Shown one piece after another: positions 1 through 7,766 of a stretch of DNA of 25,504 nucleotides. The stretch's first letter is position 1, and each line of letters starts with the position of its first letter. The notes beneath the pieces were generated by a model. That model was not told the origin of the DNA. It ran no database searches and saw only the letters and a program-made list of their open reading frames with translations. Origin of the DNA: Gp7-AA10 sp035636095 (GTDB taxonomy: Bacteria > Acidobacteriota > Thermoanaerobaculia > Gp7-AA8); contig DASPZU010000008.1 in the NCBI GenBank assembly GCA_035636095.1, positions 1 to 25,504 of the forward strand, given 5' to 3'. Made by a program: the position numbers and the translations under genes.

Positions 1-8
1 ATTCGATG

Positions 9-1508
9 TCAGGCCGGCGCTGTTGCCACCGCCACCGGCTCGGGCGGCACTACTTTCATCAGCAGGGCATGCGTGATCGCGGCGACGCCAAAGCCGATGA
101 ACCAGGCATAGTCGTATAGGGGACGCAGCGAAGGAACGATCAAGCCGATCCACGCTCCAGTGCATCCGAGGCCGGTGGCGAGGACGGCCCGCCAGTTCCA
201 GCCGCCGACGTAACTGTAGGCTCCGCGCGGCAGATAAAGATCCGCCAGCGCCAGTTGTTTCCTGCGCACGAACCAGTAATCGACGATCAGCACTCCTGCG
301 ATCGAGCCGAGCCCGCCGGAGTATCCGAGGAGCCAGGCGAAGATGTAACCGTTGGGATCGGCGAGCAACCGCCACGGCTGCATCACGATTCCGAGGATTC
401 CGGTGATGAGGCCGCCGGTGCGGAACGAGATCCACTTCGGGAAGGCGTTCGCGAAATCGTTGGCGGGCGAGACGACGTTGGCCGCGATGTTGACTGCCAG
501 CGTCGCCACCACCACCGTGAACATCGAGATCGCGATCACCAGCGGCGCCTTGAATTGCGCCACCAGTTTGACCGGATCCCACAGCTCGGTCATGGGAAGA
601 TTCGGATAAATCACGATGGCCGCAGATGTGATGATCACGCCCATGGCCGCGAAGACCGTCATGGTGGTGGGCAAAGCGATGGTCTGACCGATGGCCTGCT
701 CGCGTTGACTGCGGCCGAAGCGCGTGAAGTCGGGCATGTTGAGCGACAGCGTCGCCCAGAATCCGATCATGGCGGTCAGCGAGGGGACGAAAACTTTTTG
801 GAATTGCGACCAGGTGGTGAATTTGCCCTTCTCAGTCAGCAGATATCCGAGTCCATGCGCGCGCCAGATGGCCCACGCCAGCAGAAATGCCGTCATGACC
901 AGAACGAACGGCGCCGCCCAGTTCTCGACCTTGCGCAGGAGATCCATGCCGCGATAGATGATCAGGATGTTGATGGCCCAGAAAAGCAGGAACGAGATCC
1001 ATTCCGTCGGCGTATGACCGCCGAGTTTTTCGCCTAACAACGCGTGCCACTGCGGGAAGATGGCGGTGAAGAACGTGTGCAGCGCCGCGCCGCCGATCCA
1101 CGCCTGAATGCCGAACCAGCCGCAGGCGACGATGGCGCGCATCAGCGCCGGCAGGTTGGATCCGTACGTGCCATAGGCGGCCCGCGCGAAAACCGGGAAC
1201 GGGATTCCGTATTTCGTCCCGGGATGCGAGTTGAGAAGGATTGGGACCAGCACGATGGAGTTGCCCAGCAGAATGGTGATCAGGGCCTGCCACCAGTTCA
1301 TGCCCGCGCCGATGAGTCCCGAGGAGAGCATGTAGGTCGGGATGCAGTGCGCCATCGAAATCCACAGCGCGGCGTAGTTGTAGGTGGTCCAGTTTCTGCG
1401 CGACACCGGCACGGGCGCGAGATCGTCGTTGTAGAGCGGGCTGCTCTTGATGTCGTCGAGCGACTCGAGCTCGACCCGACCGTCTTCGTGCTGGACTGTC
1501 TCGGTCAT
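9..1508 (-). CDS. NCS1-family nucleobase/hydantoin permease
   Basis: A 499-residue inner-membrane transporter of the nucleobase:cation symporter-1 family, which imports uracil, cytosine, allantoin or hydantoins with Na+ or H+. Visible family marks are the N-terminal SPLYNDDLAP and RRNWTTYNYAALW (about residues 22-50), LLGNSIVLVPILLNSHPGT (about 80-98), a central NMPDFTRFGRS and the late NVVSPANDFANAF, plus about 12 hydrophobic segments. Length is normal for the family. The ATG at 1508 is preceded by a GGGAGAG ribosome site about 9 nt upstream. It is divergent from the acyltransferase (58 nt between starts) and lies near a dihydropyrimidinase and a PreA-like gene, so a pyrimidine or hydantoin substrate is likely. 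The sequence alone cannot separate uracil, allantoin and hydantoin. Family assignment is secure; substrate is inference. Confidence 0.93.
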   Translation of the reverse strand: MTETVQHEDGRVELESLDDIKSSPLYNDDLAPVPVSRRNWTTYNYAALWISMAHCIPTYMLSSGLIGAGMNWWQALITILLGNSIVLVPILLNSHPGTKYGIPFPVFARAAYGTYGSNLPALMRAIVACGWFGIQAWIGGAALHTFFTAIFPQWHALLGEKLGGHTPTEWISFLLFWAINILIIYRGMDLLRKVENWAAPFVLVMTAFLLAWAIWRAHGLGYLLTEKGKFTTWSQFQKVFVPSLTAMIGFWATLSLNMPDFTRFGRSQREQAIGQTIALPTTMTVFAAMGVIITSAAIVIYPNLPMTELWDPVKLVAQFKAPLVIAISMFTVVVATLAVNIAANVVSPANDFANAFPKWISFRTGGLITGILGIVMQPWRLLADPNGYIFAWLLGYSGGLGSIAGVLIVDYWFVRRKQLALADLYLPRGAYSYVGGWNWRAVLATGLGCTGAWIGLIVPSLRPLYDYAWFIGFGVAAITHALLMKVVPPEPVAVATAPA

Positions 1509-1537
1509 ACCGCAATTCTCTCCCTGTTCCCGTGCGC

Positions 1538-1543
1538 ATTATA
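1538..1543 (-). promoter_or_regulatory. Candidate -10 box for the NCS1 permease
   Basis: Read leftward, these six bases are a perfect TATAAT. Transcription would begin near 1531, giving a leader of about 23 nt that carries the GGGAGAG ribosome site before the ATG at 1508. No convincing -35 box lies 16-18 bp further upstream, so this is a suggestion based on the -10 alone. Confidence 0.35.
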
Positions 1544-1566
1544 AGGATCTCTGTTAGGCTGAGGCC

Positions 1567-2706
1567 GTGGGCGTGGCATCGCTCGAGGCGACGTCGCGTC
1601 GCGTGCCGGAACTGGATGGCATTCGAGGAATGGCCATCCTGCTCGTCCTCATCTGGCACTACGTCGTCGTGCAGCAGACCACCCTCGGGTTTTTCAACCG
1701 GGTCTTCCTGCTCAGTTGGAGCGGCGTCGACCTCTTTTTCGTTCTATCCGGCTTTCTCATCGGCGGCATCCTCATGGACCACCGCCTGGCCACGAACTAC
1801 TTTCAGGTTTTTTATGTCCGCCGCATCTGCCGGATCCTGCCGCTCTACTTTTTATGGATATTTCTGTTTGTTGTCGTCGGCGCTGTTGCGCCGCTCCGCA
1901 CGGAGGCGCTGCGCTGGCTTTTCGCGCAGCCGCTGCCCTTGTGGTCCTACGCGACATTCACCCAGAACATCGTCATGGCACGCGTCGGCGGTTTCGGGGC
2001 GAATTGGCTCGGAGTCACATGGTCGCTGGCGGTCGAGGAGCAGTTCTATCTGGCCTTGCCGCTCATGATCCGCTTCATTCCGCCGCGAAGATTGCCGCTG
2101 GTCTTGATCACGATGATCGTTGCCGCACCGGTCCTGCGGATCATTCTGGTCGCCCGCTACGGAGAGCTCGGCCATCTGGCCGGCTACGTGTTGACGCCGT
2201 GCCGAGCGGACGCGCTTCTTCTCGGTGCGCTCTGCGCACACATCGTGCGAGACGACACGCTGAAGAGCGCAGTCGTCCGGCACAGAAAAATCGTCTACGC
2301 GATCTTTGCCGGATCGGCGGCCGGTGTGGCGATGATGGCGATCAGCGGGATCACGTTGTGGACTTTTCCGATGACGTCGTATGGGTTCTCGCTGCTGGCG
2401 GTTTTCTACGCCTCATTGTTGCTGATCGTGGTCATCGCACCTGAGAGCCCCCTGGGCGGCCTCATGCGAAATCGCGGGCTGCGCCGATTGGGCATCGTGG
2501 CCTACGCAGCGTACATGTTTCACCAGGGCGTCAGCGGTCTGTGTTACGCAATCTTCCGCGGCCATTACCCGCAGATGCTGCGCGGCAGCGATGCCATGGT
2601 CTCCGCCACTGCGCTGCTGGTAACACTCTCACTGGCCGGACTGTCGTGGGTGGCGTTCGAGCGTCCGATTCTCCGCATCGGCCATCGGTTTCAGTATCAG
2701 GACTGA
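1567..2706 (+). CDS. Membrane acyltransferase (acyltransferase-3 / OafA-OatA type)
   Basis: A 379-residue polytopic membrane protein that probably transfers an acyl group (often acetyl) to a carbohydrate or envelope glycan. Typical marks are ELDGIRGMAILLVLIWH (about residues 15-31, with the conserved His of the family), GVDLFFVLSGFLIGG (about 53-67), RRICRILPLYF (about 85-95) and WSLAVEEQFYL (about 152-162), followed by about ten membrane segments. It ends in the membrane region with no C-terminal SGNH hydrolase domain. The start used is the GTG at 1567; a second in-frame GTG at 1573 is equally possible, and no clear ribosome site decides. It is divergent from the permease, and its last 10 nt overlap the end of the convergent nitronate monooxygenase-like gene. 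The acceptor is unknown and neighbours give no hint. Confidence 0.88.
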   Translation: MGVASLEATSRRVPELDGIRGMAILLVLIWHYVVVQQTTLGFFNRVFLLSWSGVDLFFVLSGFLIGGILMDHRLATNYFQVFYVRRICRILPLYFLWIFLFVVVGAVAPLRTEALRWLFAQPLPLWSYATFTQNIVMARVGGFGANWLGVTWSLAVEEQFYLALPLMIRFIPPRRLPLVLITMIVAAPVLRIILVARYGELGHLAGYVLTPCRADALLLGALCAHIVRDDTLKSAVVRHRKIVYAIFAGSAAGVAMMAISGITLWTFPMTSYGFSLLAVFYASLLLIVVIAPESPLGGLMRNRGLRRLGIVAYAAYMFHQGVSGLCYAIFRGHYPQMLRGSDAMVSATALLVTLSLAGLSWVAFERPILRIGHRFQYQD

Positions 2707-3875
2707 CGCATCCTTCGAATGATATCGACAGCCTGCCGAACGATTCCTTCCACAATCTCCGCCGCCGGGGGCAAATCGCGCATCGATCCGATTCCCTGGC
2801 CGCCGTAGAGCGTGTAGTACTCGCCGCGGTTCTGCGCACCGGCGGCCTGCACAACGTCTGCGGCGGCCTGGAACTGGAGAAACGGCGGCAGAACCGGCTC
2901 GCCCGCGAATGCGTTCGTAAAATCGTTGCGCACAACTCGCGCGTACATGCCGGTGAAGGCGTCGCTCACGACGGTGGCATCGCTCGAGGAATGCAGCAGT
3001 GCGTCTTTGTGGCACTGCGGTGCGATCGACTCACGCGAGAGAATGAAGCGCGTCCCGACGACCACGCCGCTCGCGCCTAACGCCAGCGCCGCCGCCAATC
3101 CACGGCCGTCCACGATGCCTCCTGCCGCGATTACCGGCACGCGGACTCTGTCGGCGATCTGCGGGACCAGCGCCACGCAGCCGATGTTCGCTTCCTGCGT
3201 CGAAGCGCGCTTCACCGACGTCGAGCGATGTCCGCCCGCTTCCGAACCCTGAGCGATGATGGCGTCGACGCCGGCGGCGGCCATCTGCTCCGCGTCGTCG
3301 ACGGTCGCGGCCATCACGATCACCTTGGCGGCATTTTTGTGAAAGCGATCGACCATCTCCGCGGTTGGGATGCCGAGTCCGATGCTCCAGACGGGGACCT
3401 TTTCGTCGATCAGAATGTCCATCGCCTTGCCTAACAAATCGGGCACGGCCGGCGGCGCGGCGTCGTGATTCGGAAGTCCGAGCGCGGTGCGGAAGCGATT
3501 CAGGATTCGCTGCACCGGGGCGGCTCGGGATGGATCCTCGAGACTTTTCGGCGGCTGCAGATCGTGATGCAGGAGAAGATTGACGCCGAAGGGCTTGTCC
3601 GTCAGCTCGCGAACGCGGTGGATTCGCTTGCGCAGTTCGTCAGGAGGCAGCAGCGTTCCGGTGAGGATCCCGAGTCCGCCGGCACGCGAAACGGCGGCCA
3701 CCAGATCGGGTCCTGCCACACCGGCCATTCCGGCCTGCACAATCGGATGGCGGATGCCGAGGAGATCGCAGAGGGGAGTGTGAAGCTCGGGGGAGGATTG
3801 CACGGCTGCGCCGCTGGCGCATGCCGCGGCGGTGGCGGCGGTCATCTCGATGAAATGACGGCGATCCACTTTCAT
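2697..3875 (-). CDS. Nitronate monooxygenase-like FMN protein with twin-arginine signal
   Basis: A 392-residue TIM-barrel flavoprotein of the nitronate monooxygenase / 2-nitropropane dioxygenase family, which binds FMN and oxidises nitronates or acts as an enoyl-type reductase. Visible marks are RHPIVQAGMAGVAGPDLVAAV (about residues 42-62), GVNLLL, GVDAIIAQGSEAGGHRS with the conserved His, VPVIAAGGIVDGRG and GASGVVVGTRFILS. The N-terminus begins MKVDRRHFIEM followed by an alanine-rich stretch with a Cys at residue 19. That looks like a Tat signal and possibly a lipobox, unusual for a normally cytoplasmic enzyme. The ATG at 3875 overlaps the hydA stop by 4 nt (ATGA), so the two are translationally coupled; a longer reading frame upstream is only hydA read out of frame. 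It overlaps the convergent acyltransferase by 10 nt. Substrate unknown. Confidence 0.87.
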   Translation of the reverse strand: MKVDRRHFIEMTAATAAACASGAAVQSSPELHTPLCDLLGIRHPIVQAGMAGVAGPDLVAAVSRAGGLGILTGTLLPPDELRKRIHRVRELTDKPFGVNLLLHHDLQPPKSLEDPSRAAPVQRILNRFRTALGLPNHDAAPPAVPDLLGKAMDILIDEKVPVWSIGLGIPTAEMVDRFHKNAAKVIVMAATVDDAEQMAAAGVDAIIAQGSEAGGHRSTSVKRASTQEANIGCVALVPQIADRVRVPVIAAGGIVDGRGLAAALALGASGVVVGTRFILSRESIAPQCHKDALLHSSSDATVVSDAFTGMYARVVRNDFTNAFAGEPVLPPFLQFQAAADVVQAAGAQNRGEYYTLYGGQGIGSMRDLPPAAEIVEGIVRQAVDIIRRMRQS

Positions 3876-5257
3876 CTCGGCGAGTTGAAGAGCCCGCGCT
3901 TCAGGAATTGTCCGCGCCCCGGCTTGGCGACGTACTTCCCATCCTCGATGACAACCTCGCCGCGGGAAAGCACGGTCTTCGTCACGCCCTTCACCTTCAC
4001 GCCTTCGTAGCACGAATAATCGACATTCATGTGGTGATTTTTCGCACTAAGTGTCATCTGCTCATCGGGATCGAAGATGACGATATCGGCATCCGAGCCG
4101 ATCGCGATCGTTCCTTTTTTCGGAAAGAGTCCGAAGATTTTTGCCTGGGCCGTCGAGGTGATCTCCACGAAGCGGTTCAGCGAGATCCGTCCCTCTGCCA
4201 CGCCGCCGTTGTAGATGAGCGACATGCGATGTTCCACCCCCGGCCCGCCGTTGGGGATCTTCGAGAAATCGGCCTTGCCGAGCTCTTTCTGCTCCTTGAA
4301 GCAGAACGGACAGTGATCGGTTGACACGACCTGCAGATCGTTGAATTTCAATCCGCGCCACAGCTCGTCCTGATTCCACTTCTCACGAATGGGCGGCGTC
4401 ATCACCCACTTGGCGCCTTCGAATCCCGGCTTCTCGTACACGCTGTAGTCGAGGAAGAGATATTGCGGACACGTCTCAGCGTAGGTGGGCAGGCCGGCGT
4501 CGCGCGCGCGCACGACCTCCTCCAGCGCGTCGCTGCAACTGAGATGGACGATGTATACCGGCGCGTGCGCGATCTCGGCCAGCGCGATGGCCCGATGCAC
4601 GCCCTCGGCCTCGGCCTTGGTCGGCCGCGTCAAGGCGTGATACCTCGGCGCGGTTTTGCCTTCGGCGATGGCACGCTTCACGATCGCGTCGATCACCACG
4701 CCATTCTCCGCATGCATGCAGATCAATCCGCCCGCTTCCGACGCCGTTCCCATGGCCTTGTAAATCGTCGCGTCGTCGACGAGAAACACTCCCGGATAGG
4801 CCATGAACAGCTTGAAACTCGTGACGCCCTGCCGGATCATCTCCTTCATCTCGGGTAGACGGTCGTCGGGGAGATCGGTGCAAATCAGGTGAAATCCGTA
4901 ATCGATCGATGCCTTCCCTTCGGCTTTCTTGAACCAGACGTCGATAGCCTGGTTCAGCGATTGACCCTTGTACTGAACGGCAAAATCGATGATGGTGGTC
5001 GTGCCGCCGAAAGCCGCCGCCCGCGTTCCGGTTTCGAAATCGTCGGAGGACGATGTGCCGCCGAAGGGGAGATCGAGGTGGGTATGCGGGTCGATGCCGC
5101 CGGGAATGACGAGCCGGCCTTTGGCGTCGATCTTCTTGTCGGCCTGGACGTCGATTTCCTTGCCGATCATCGAGATTTTGCCGTCCTCGATGAGGATGTC
5201 GGCGTTGTAATCGTCGACGGCTGTCACGACGCGCCCGTTCCGGATCACGGTTCTCAT
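3872..5257 (-). CDS. hydA: Dihydropyrimidinase / D-hydantoinase
   Basis: A 461-residue cyclic amidohydrolase that opens 5,6-dihydrouracil or dihydrothymine (or hydantoins) to N-carbamoyl-beta-amino acids. The binuclear metal site is complete: H58 and H60 in DPHTHLD, the Lys to be carboxylated K149 in TSFKLFMAYPG, H182 in MHAENG, H238 in VHLSC and D314 in STDHCPF. Length and ends match dihydropyrimidinase. The ATG at 5257 has a GAGGAG ribosome site about 8 nt upstream. The gene is first in a two-gene operon with the Tat-signal flavoprotein (4-nt overlap). With the NCS1 permease and the PreA-like gene in the window it suggests reductive pyrimidine breakdown. A hydantoinase role is the main alternative, since the two activities are hard to separate by sequence. 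Confidence 0.94.
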   Translation of the reverse strand: MRTVIRNGRVVTAVDDYNADILIEDGKISMIGKEIDVQADKKIDAKGRLVIPGGIDPHTHLDLPFGGTSSSDDFETGTRAAAFGGTTTIIDFAVQYKGQSLNQAIDVWFKKAEGKASIDYGFHLICTDLPDDRLPEMKEMIRQGVTSFKLFMAYPGVFLVDDATIYKAMGTASEAGGLICMHAENGVVIDAIVKRAIAEGKTAPRYHALTRPTKAEAEGVHRAIALAEIAHAPVYIVHLSCSDALEEVVRARDAGLPTYAETCPQYLFLDYSVYEKPGFEGAKWVMTPPIREKWNQDELWRGLKFNDLQVVSTDHCPFCFKEQKELGKADFSKIPNGGPGVEHRMSLIYNGGVAEGRISLNRFVEITSTAQAKIFGLFPKKGTIAIGSDADIVIFDPDEQMTLSAKNHHMNVDYSCYEGVKVKGVTKTVLSRGEVVIEDGKYVAKPGRGQFLKRGLFNSPR

Positions 5258-5310
5258 TTTGCAATCTCCTCGGAAAGGATCGTGAATTGTATTGCATCAT
5301 CAATTTAGTG

Positions 5311-5757
5311 ATGCGGATACTGCTCTCTCTGGTTGTCATGACTTGCGGGGTCGCCGGCGTTCGTGGCGACGAAACGCCAGCATCGGTCGCTGCGCGAGTC
5401 GGCGACAAAGACGTGTCGGCGTTGGTTGCCGCACTTTCGTCTGCAATCGATTCGCCGGATCCTCTCGCGCGGGCCACTGCAGCGCGAATCGTTGCGATTC
5501 GAAATTTGTCTCAGCTAATCCCCAAGGTTCGCGATCGCCTCGCCGTAGAGAACGATACTTCTGCAGCTCGCGAGGAGGTGCGCGCCCTCGTCATTGGCGG
5601 CGAGCGAACCGATGTCGATCGGGCCATCGCCGTGACGCGCTCGATGTCCCGCGGTATTGATACTGTGATCATGCGTGCCATCGCGCGCCGAGCAGATGCC
5701 ATCGATCTACTGCCGACGCTTCGCGAGATTCACGTTCCCCGGACGCGGCGTTTATGA
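5311..5757 (+). CDS. Exported HEAT-like repeat protein, N-terminal part (split by frameshift)
   Basis: This frame starts with a clear signal peptide, MRILLSLVVMTCGVAGVRG, with cleavage expected before DETPA. It continues as alpha-helical repeats rich in Ala, Arg and Leu that resemble HEAT repeats. It ends abruptly at TGA 5755-5757, overlapping the ATG of the next frame by 4 nt. The next frame continues the same kind of repeat but has no signal peptide of its own. One extra C in the C-run at 5737-5740 would join the two into a single protein of about 529 residues, reading LREIHVPPDAAFMTQAFW across the junction. I therefore read this as the front half of one split gene. ATG 5311 was chosen because it begins the signal peptide; GTG 5308 is possible. 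No good ribosome site is visible. Confidence 0.7.
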   Translation: MRILLSLVVMTCGVAGVRGDETPASVAARVGDKDVSALVAALSSAIDSPDPLARATAARIVAIRNLSQLIPKVRDRLAVENDTSAAREEVRALVIGGERTDVDRAIAVTRSMSRGIDTVIMRAIARRADAIDLLPTLREIHVPRTRRL

Positions 5758-6899
5758 CACAGGCCTTCTGGCAGGCGCCAGCCATCGCCGTCGGCTCCGG
5801 TTCACGCTTGGTCGGGATGCAGGATGCCACGGCGTCGAAGGCACTCTTGAGAGCTTTTCGAGATTCGACGCTGGCCATGGAGCCGAACCTCGTAGCGGCT
5901 TCGATGAGCTCAGCGTCCGAGGAAATACGCACGGACTCGGTGTGGTACCTCGTCCATGGCTATAGCCCAGACGCCTCGAAGTTACCGGCGACCATCCGTG
6001 CCGCGGTTCAAGCGCCCAAGGAAGAACCGAGTGTGAGGGAAAGTTTTGGCCGGGAACTGCTTCGGCGCATGGCCGGCAACGCGGCGGCATCGGACGCTCG
6101 CTGGACGGCCTGGCTCCAAACCGCCGAAGCCGATGAGCTCATCGGGTCGGAGTCATCACTCTTCGAATACTTCACGGACGATGAGTTCACTGTTCGTAAG
6201 AGATATTGCGATATCGCCTCCAGCGACTGCCGTGTGCCGACGGATCGAAAGGCGACTTACGCCTCAACGGCAGTCGCGCAACCGGACTTTGAGCTTCCTG
6301 CGGCTCTTCCTCCCGGTCTCGCTGACGCGGTCGTGCAGGCTCACCGGTGCAACAGCGGCTGGCTAGCGGTGGCTTCGGCGACCTCTGACCGCGCGGGGCG
6401 TGTGCAGAAGACCACAATCGAACGATTGGCGACCGACGCGCGTTGCCTCAACGCGGCGGACGAGCTCATGAAGCTTTCATTCGCGACGCCCGCATCTCTA
6501 GTCGCATCTCTCGAAGCACACAACATTTTGCTGGTGCAGCCTGCAAGGTCAACGACCTGCCTGGACGAAGCGTCACTCGAGGAAGGCGAGTCGGGGCTGC
6601 GGCGAATCGGAGGAGACGTCAAAGCACCCATTGTGAGGCGGCGCGTCGAGCCGACGTTCCCGGTGAGCGTTCGGCGCACGATGGGCCCAGGCTCCGACGT
6701 TTTTGTCGTGATCGAATGCGTCATCACGAAGTCCGGTTGCGTGCGAAGCATTCATCTCATCTCACAATCGCCGTTCCCTTCTCTGAACGGCGCGGCACTT
6801 GAAGCGGTTGCGCAGTGGAAATTCCTTCCCGCTCATATTGGGAAAACGGCGGTCGATTCCATCTTCAACTTGACCGTCCACTACAAAATGACTCGGTAG
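5754..6899 (+). CDS. HEAT-like / TonB C-terminal domain protein, C-terminal part (split by frameshift)
   Basis: A 381-codon frame whose first 250 or so residues are helical repeats without a recognisable enzyme motif. The last 95 or so (from about VKAPIVRRRVEPTFP to FNLTVHYKMTR) look like a TonB C-terminal domain: the repeat-entry phrase, VVIECVITKSGCVRSIHLI, then LNGAALEAVAQWKFLPA. TonB domains act in the periplasm and contact partner proteins there, yet this frame begins without signal peptide or membrane anchor. That supports the view that it belongs to the preceding frame and was separated by a one-base loss near 5737-5740. If instead it is a true second gene started by the ATGA overlap, the product would stay in the cytoplasm. 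Partner and function are unknown. It converges with the small membrane-protein gene 28 nt downstream. Confidence 0.72.
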   Translation: MTQAFWQAPAIAVGSGSRLVGMQDATASKALLRAFRDSTLAMEPNLVAASMSSASEEIRTDSVWYLVHGYSPDASKLPATIRAAVQAPKEEPSVRESFGRELLRRMAGNAAASDARWTAWLQTAEADELIGSESSLFEYFTDDEFTVRKRYCDIASSDCRVPTDRKATYASTAVAQPDFELPAALPPGLADAVVQAHRCNSGWLAVASATSDRAGRVQKTTIERLATDARCLNAADELMKLSFATPASLVASLEAHNILLVQPARSTTCLDEASLEEGESGLRRIGGDVKAPIVRRRVEPTFPVSVRRTMGPGSDVFVVIECVITKSGCVRSIHLISQSPFPSLNGAALEAVAQWKFLPAHIGKTAVDSIFNLTVHYKMTR

Positions 6900-6927
6900 A
6901 TCCTTTTTCGTGGATACGATTCGGGCG

Positions 6928-7350
6928 TCAACGCGCCGTCGGACGATGAGTTTCGACCCGCAGTTTCTTATCCGTCCCGATGAACACCGTCAAAAACTGA
7001 AACGCCGTGAGCGGCTCCGAATTCGTCCACACGCGGCGCTGTTCGAACGTGTATTCGATGCGCAGCGGTTTGCCGGGCACGAGGTCGATCTTGCGGACTT
7101 CACCGTTCGCAATCGCCCCGAGATCCATCCGCTGATCGCCGGATGCGACGATCACTGATGAGACCTCCGCGCCGGACGCGTTGACGAGCGTCAGCTTCGA
7201 CGGCGAGCCCGTGAAGCGGACGACAAGGTAGATCAGGCCGGCAAGAAGTAGAACCAGGACCGTCCACATCAGGAGCGGGTTCGATTCCTTGACCGGACGG
7301 CGACCCTTCAGATCGGACGCTAGGAGTGCGCGCGCTTCGTCAGGAGTCAC
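6928..7350 (-). CDS. Single-pass membrane protein of unknown function
   Basis: A 140-residue protein not recognised as a known family. A short charged N-terminus (TPDEARALLASDLKGRRPVKE) precedes one membrane segment, LMWTVLVLLLAGLIYLVVRF (about residues 27-46). A soluble, beta-rich domain of about 90 residues follows, with phrases such as LVNASGAEVSSVIVASG and EVRKIDLVPGKPLRIEYTF, probably outside the membrane. It starts at a GTG (7350) that overlaps the previous stop by 4 nt (GTGA). It is last in a four-gene chain behind the PreA-like gene and is probably translated by coupling. Its job may relate to the two membrane genes ahead of it, but nothing in the sequence names it. Confidence 0.75.
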   Translation of the reverse strand: MTPDEARALLASDLKGRRPVKESNPLLMWTVLVLLLAGLIYLVVRFTGSPSKLTLVNASGAEVSSVIVASGDQRMDLGAIANGEVRKIDLVPGKPLRIEYTFEQRRVWTNSEPLTAFQFLTVFIGTDKKLRVETHRPTAR

Positions 7351-7766
7351 CCGCGGGCCTCGGGATCAGTCAGCTGTCGCAGGAACTCGGGCCAGGCATC
7401 GACGAGGTAGAGCGTAAACGGAATCCACCAGATCAAATCGTTGGTGACGCACAGGATCGCGCTGCGAGCGGGCCACGCGCCGCGCCACAGAAGTCCAGCC
7501 AGTCCGATCGGCCCCAGGATTTTGCCGGCCAGTCCGACGGCCGCCAGAAGAAATCCGCGCTCCGGCACGCGCGCGACTTCGAAGTAAATGATTCCGTACA
7601 GCCCGACCACCATCGCGAGACAGGCGAAGATCTCGGGATAGTTCGACAGCGGCATTCCCGCGAATCGAAATAGCCACTGCGGGTCGTAGACCGAGTACAC
7701 TCCCCACCCGATGTTGTAAATGCCGGCCAGGATGAAGACGGCGCGATGCAAGCTTCGGCGTTTCAT
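7347..7766 (-). CDS. Small four-helix membrane protein of unknown function
   Basis: A 139-residue, very hydrophobic protein with four likely membrane helices: around HRAVFILAGIYNIGWGVYS, EIFACLAMVVGLYGIIYF, GFLLAAVGLAGKILGPIGL and ILCVTNDLIWWIPFTLYLV. The short size and aromatic-rich turns (NIGWGVYSVYDPQWLFRFAGM) resemble small DoxX-like integral proteins, but I cannot assign a family with confidence. The ATG at 7766 shares its A with the TGA stop of the gene before it (TGATG), and its own stop overlaps the next GTG, so it sits in the middle of a coupled operon. An alternative upstream start would run deep into the preceding gene and is rejected. No catalytic motif is visible. Confidence 0.78.
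   Translation of the reverse strand: MKRRSLHRAVFILAGIYNIGWGVYSVYDPQWLFRFAGMPLSNYPEIFACLAMVVGLYGIIYFEVARVPERGFLLAAVGLAGKILGPIGLAGLLWRGAWPARSAILCVTNDLIWWIPFTLYLVDAWPEFLRQLTDPEARG

Noticed and set aside
832..1659. Long minus-strand frame overlapping the NCS1 permease in another frame
   Set aside because: Arg/His-rich composition typical of an out-of-frame reading of a GC-rich gene; the permease frame is clearly real.
5294..5314. Inverted repeat GCATCA...TGATGC over the start of the HEAT-like gene
   Set aside because: Only 6 bp arms with a 9-base loop; such repeats are expected by chance and no operator family is recognised.
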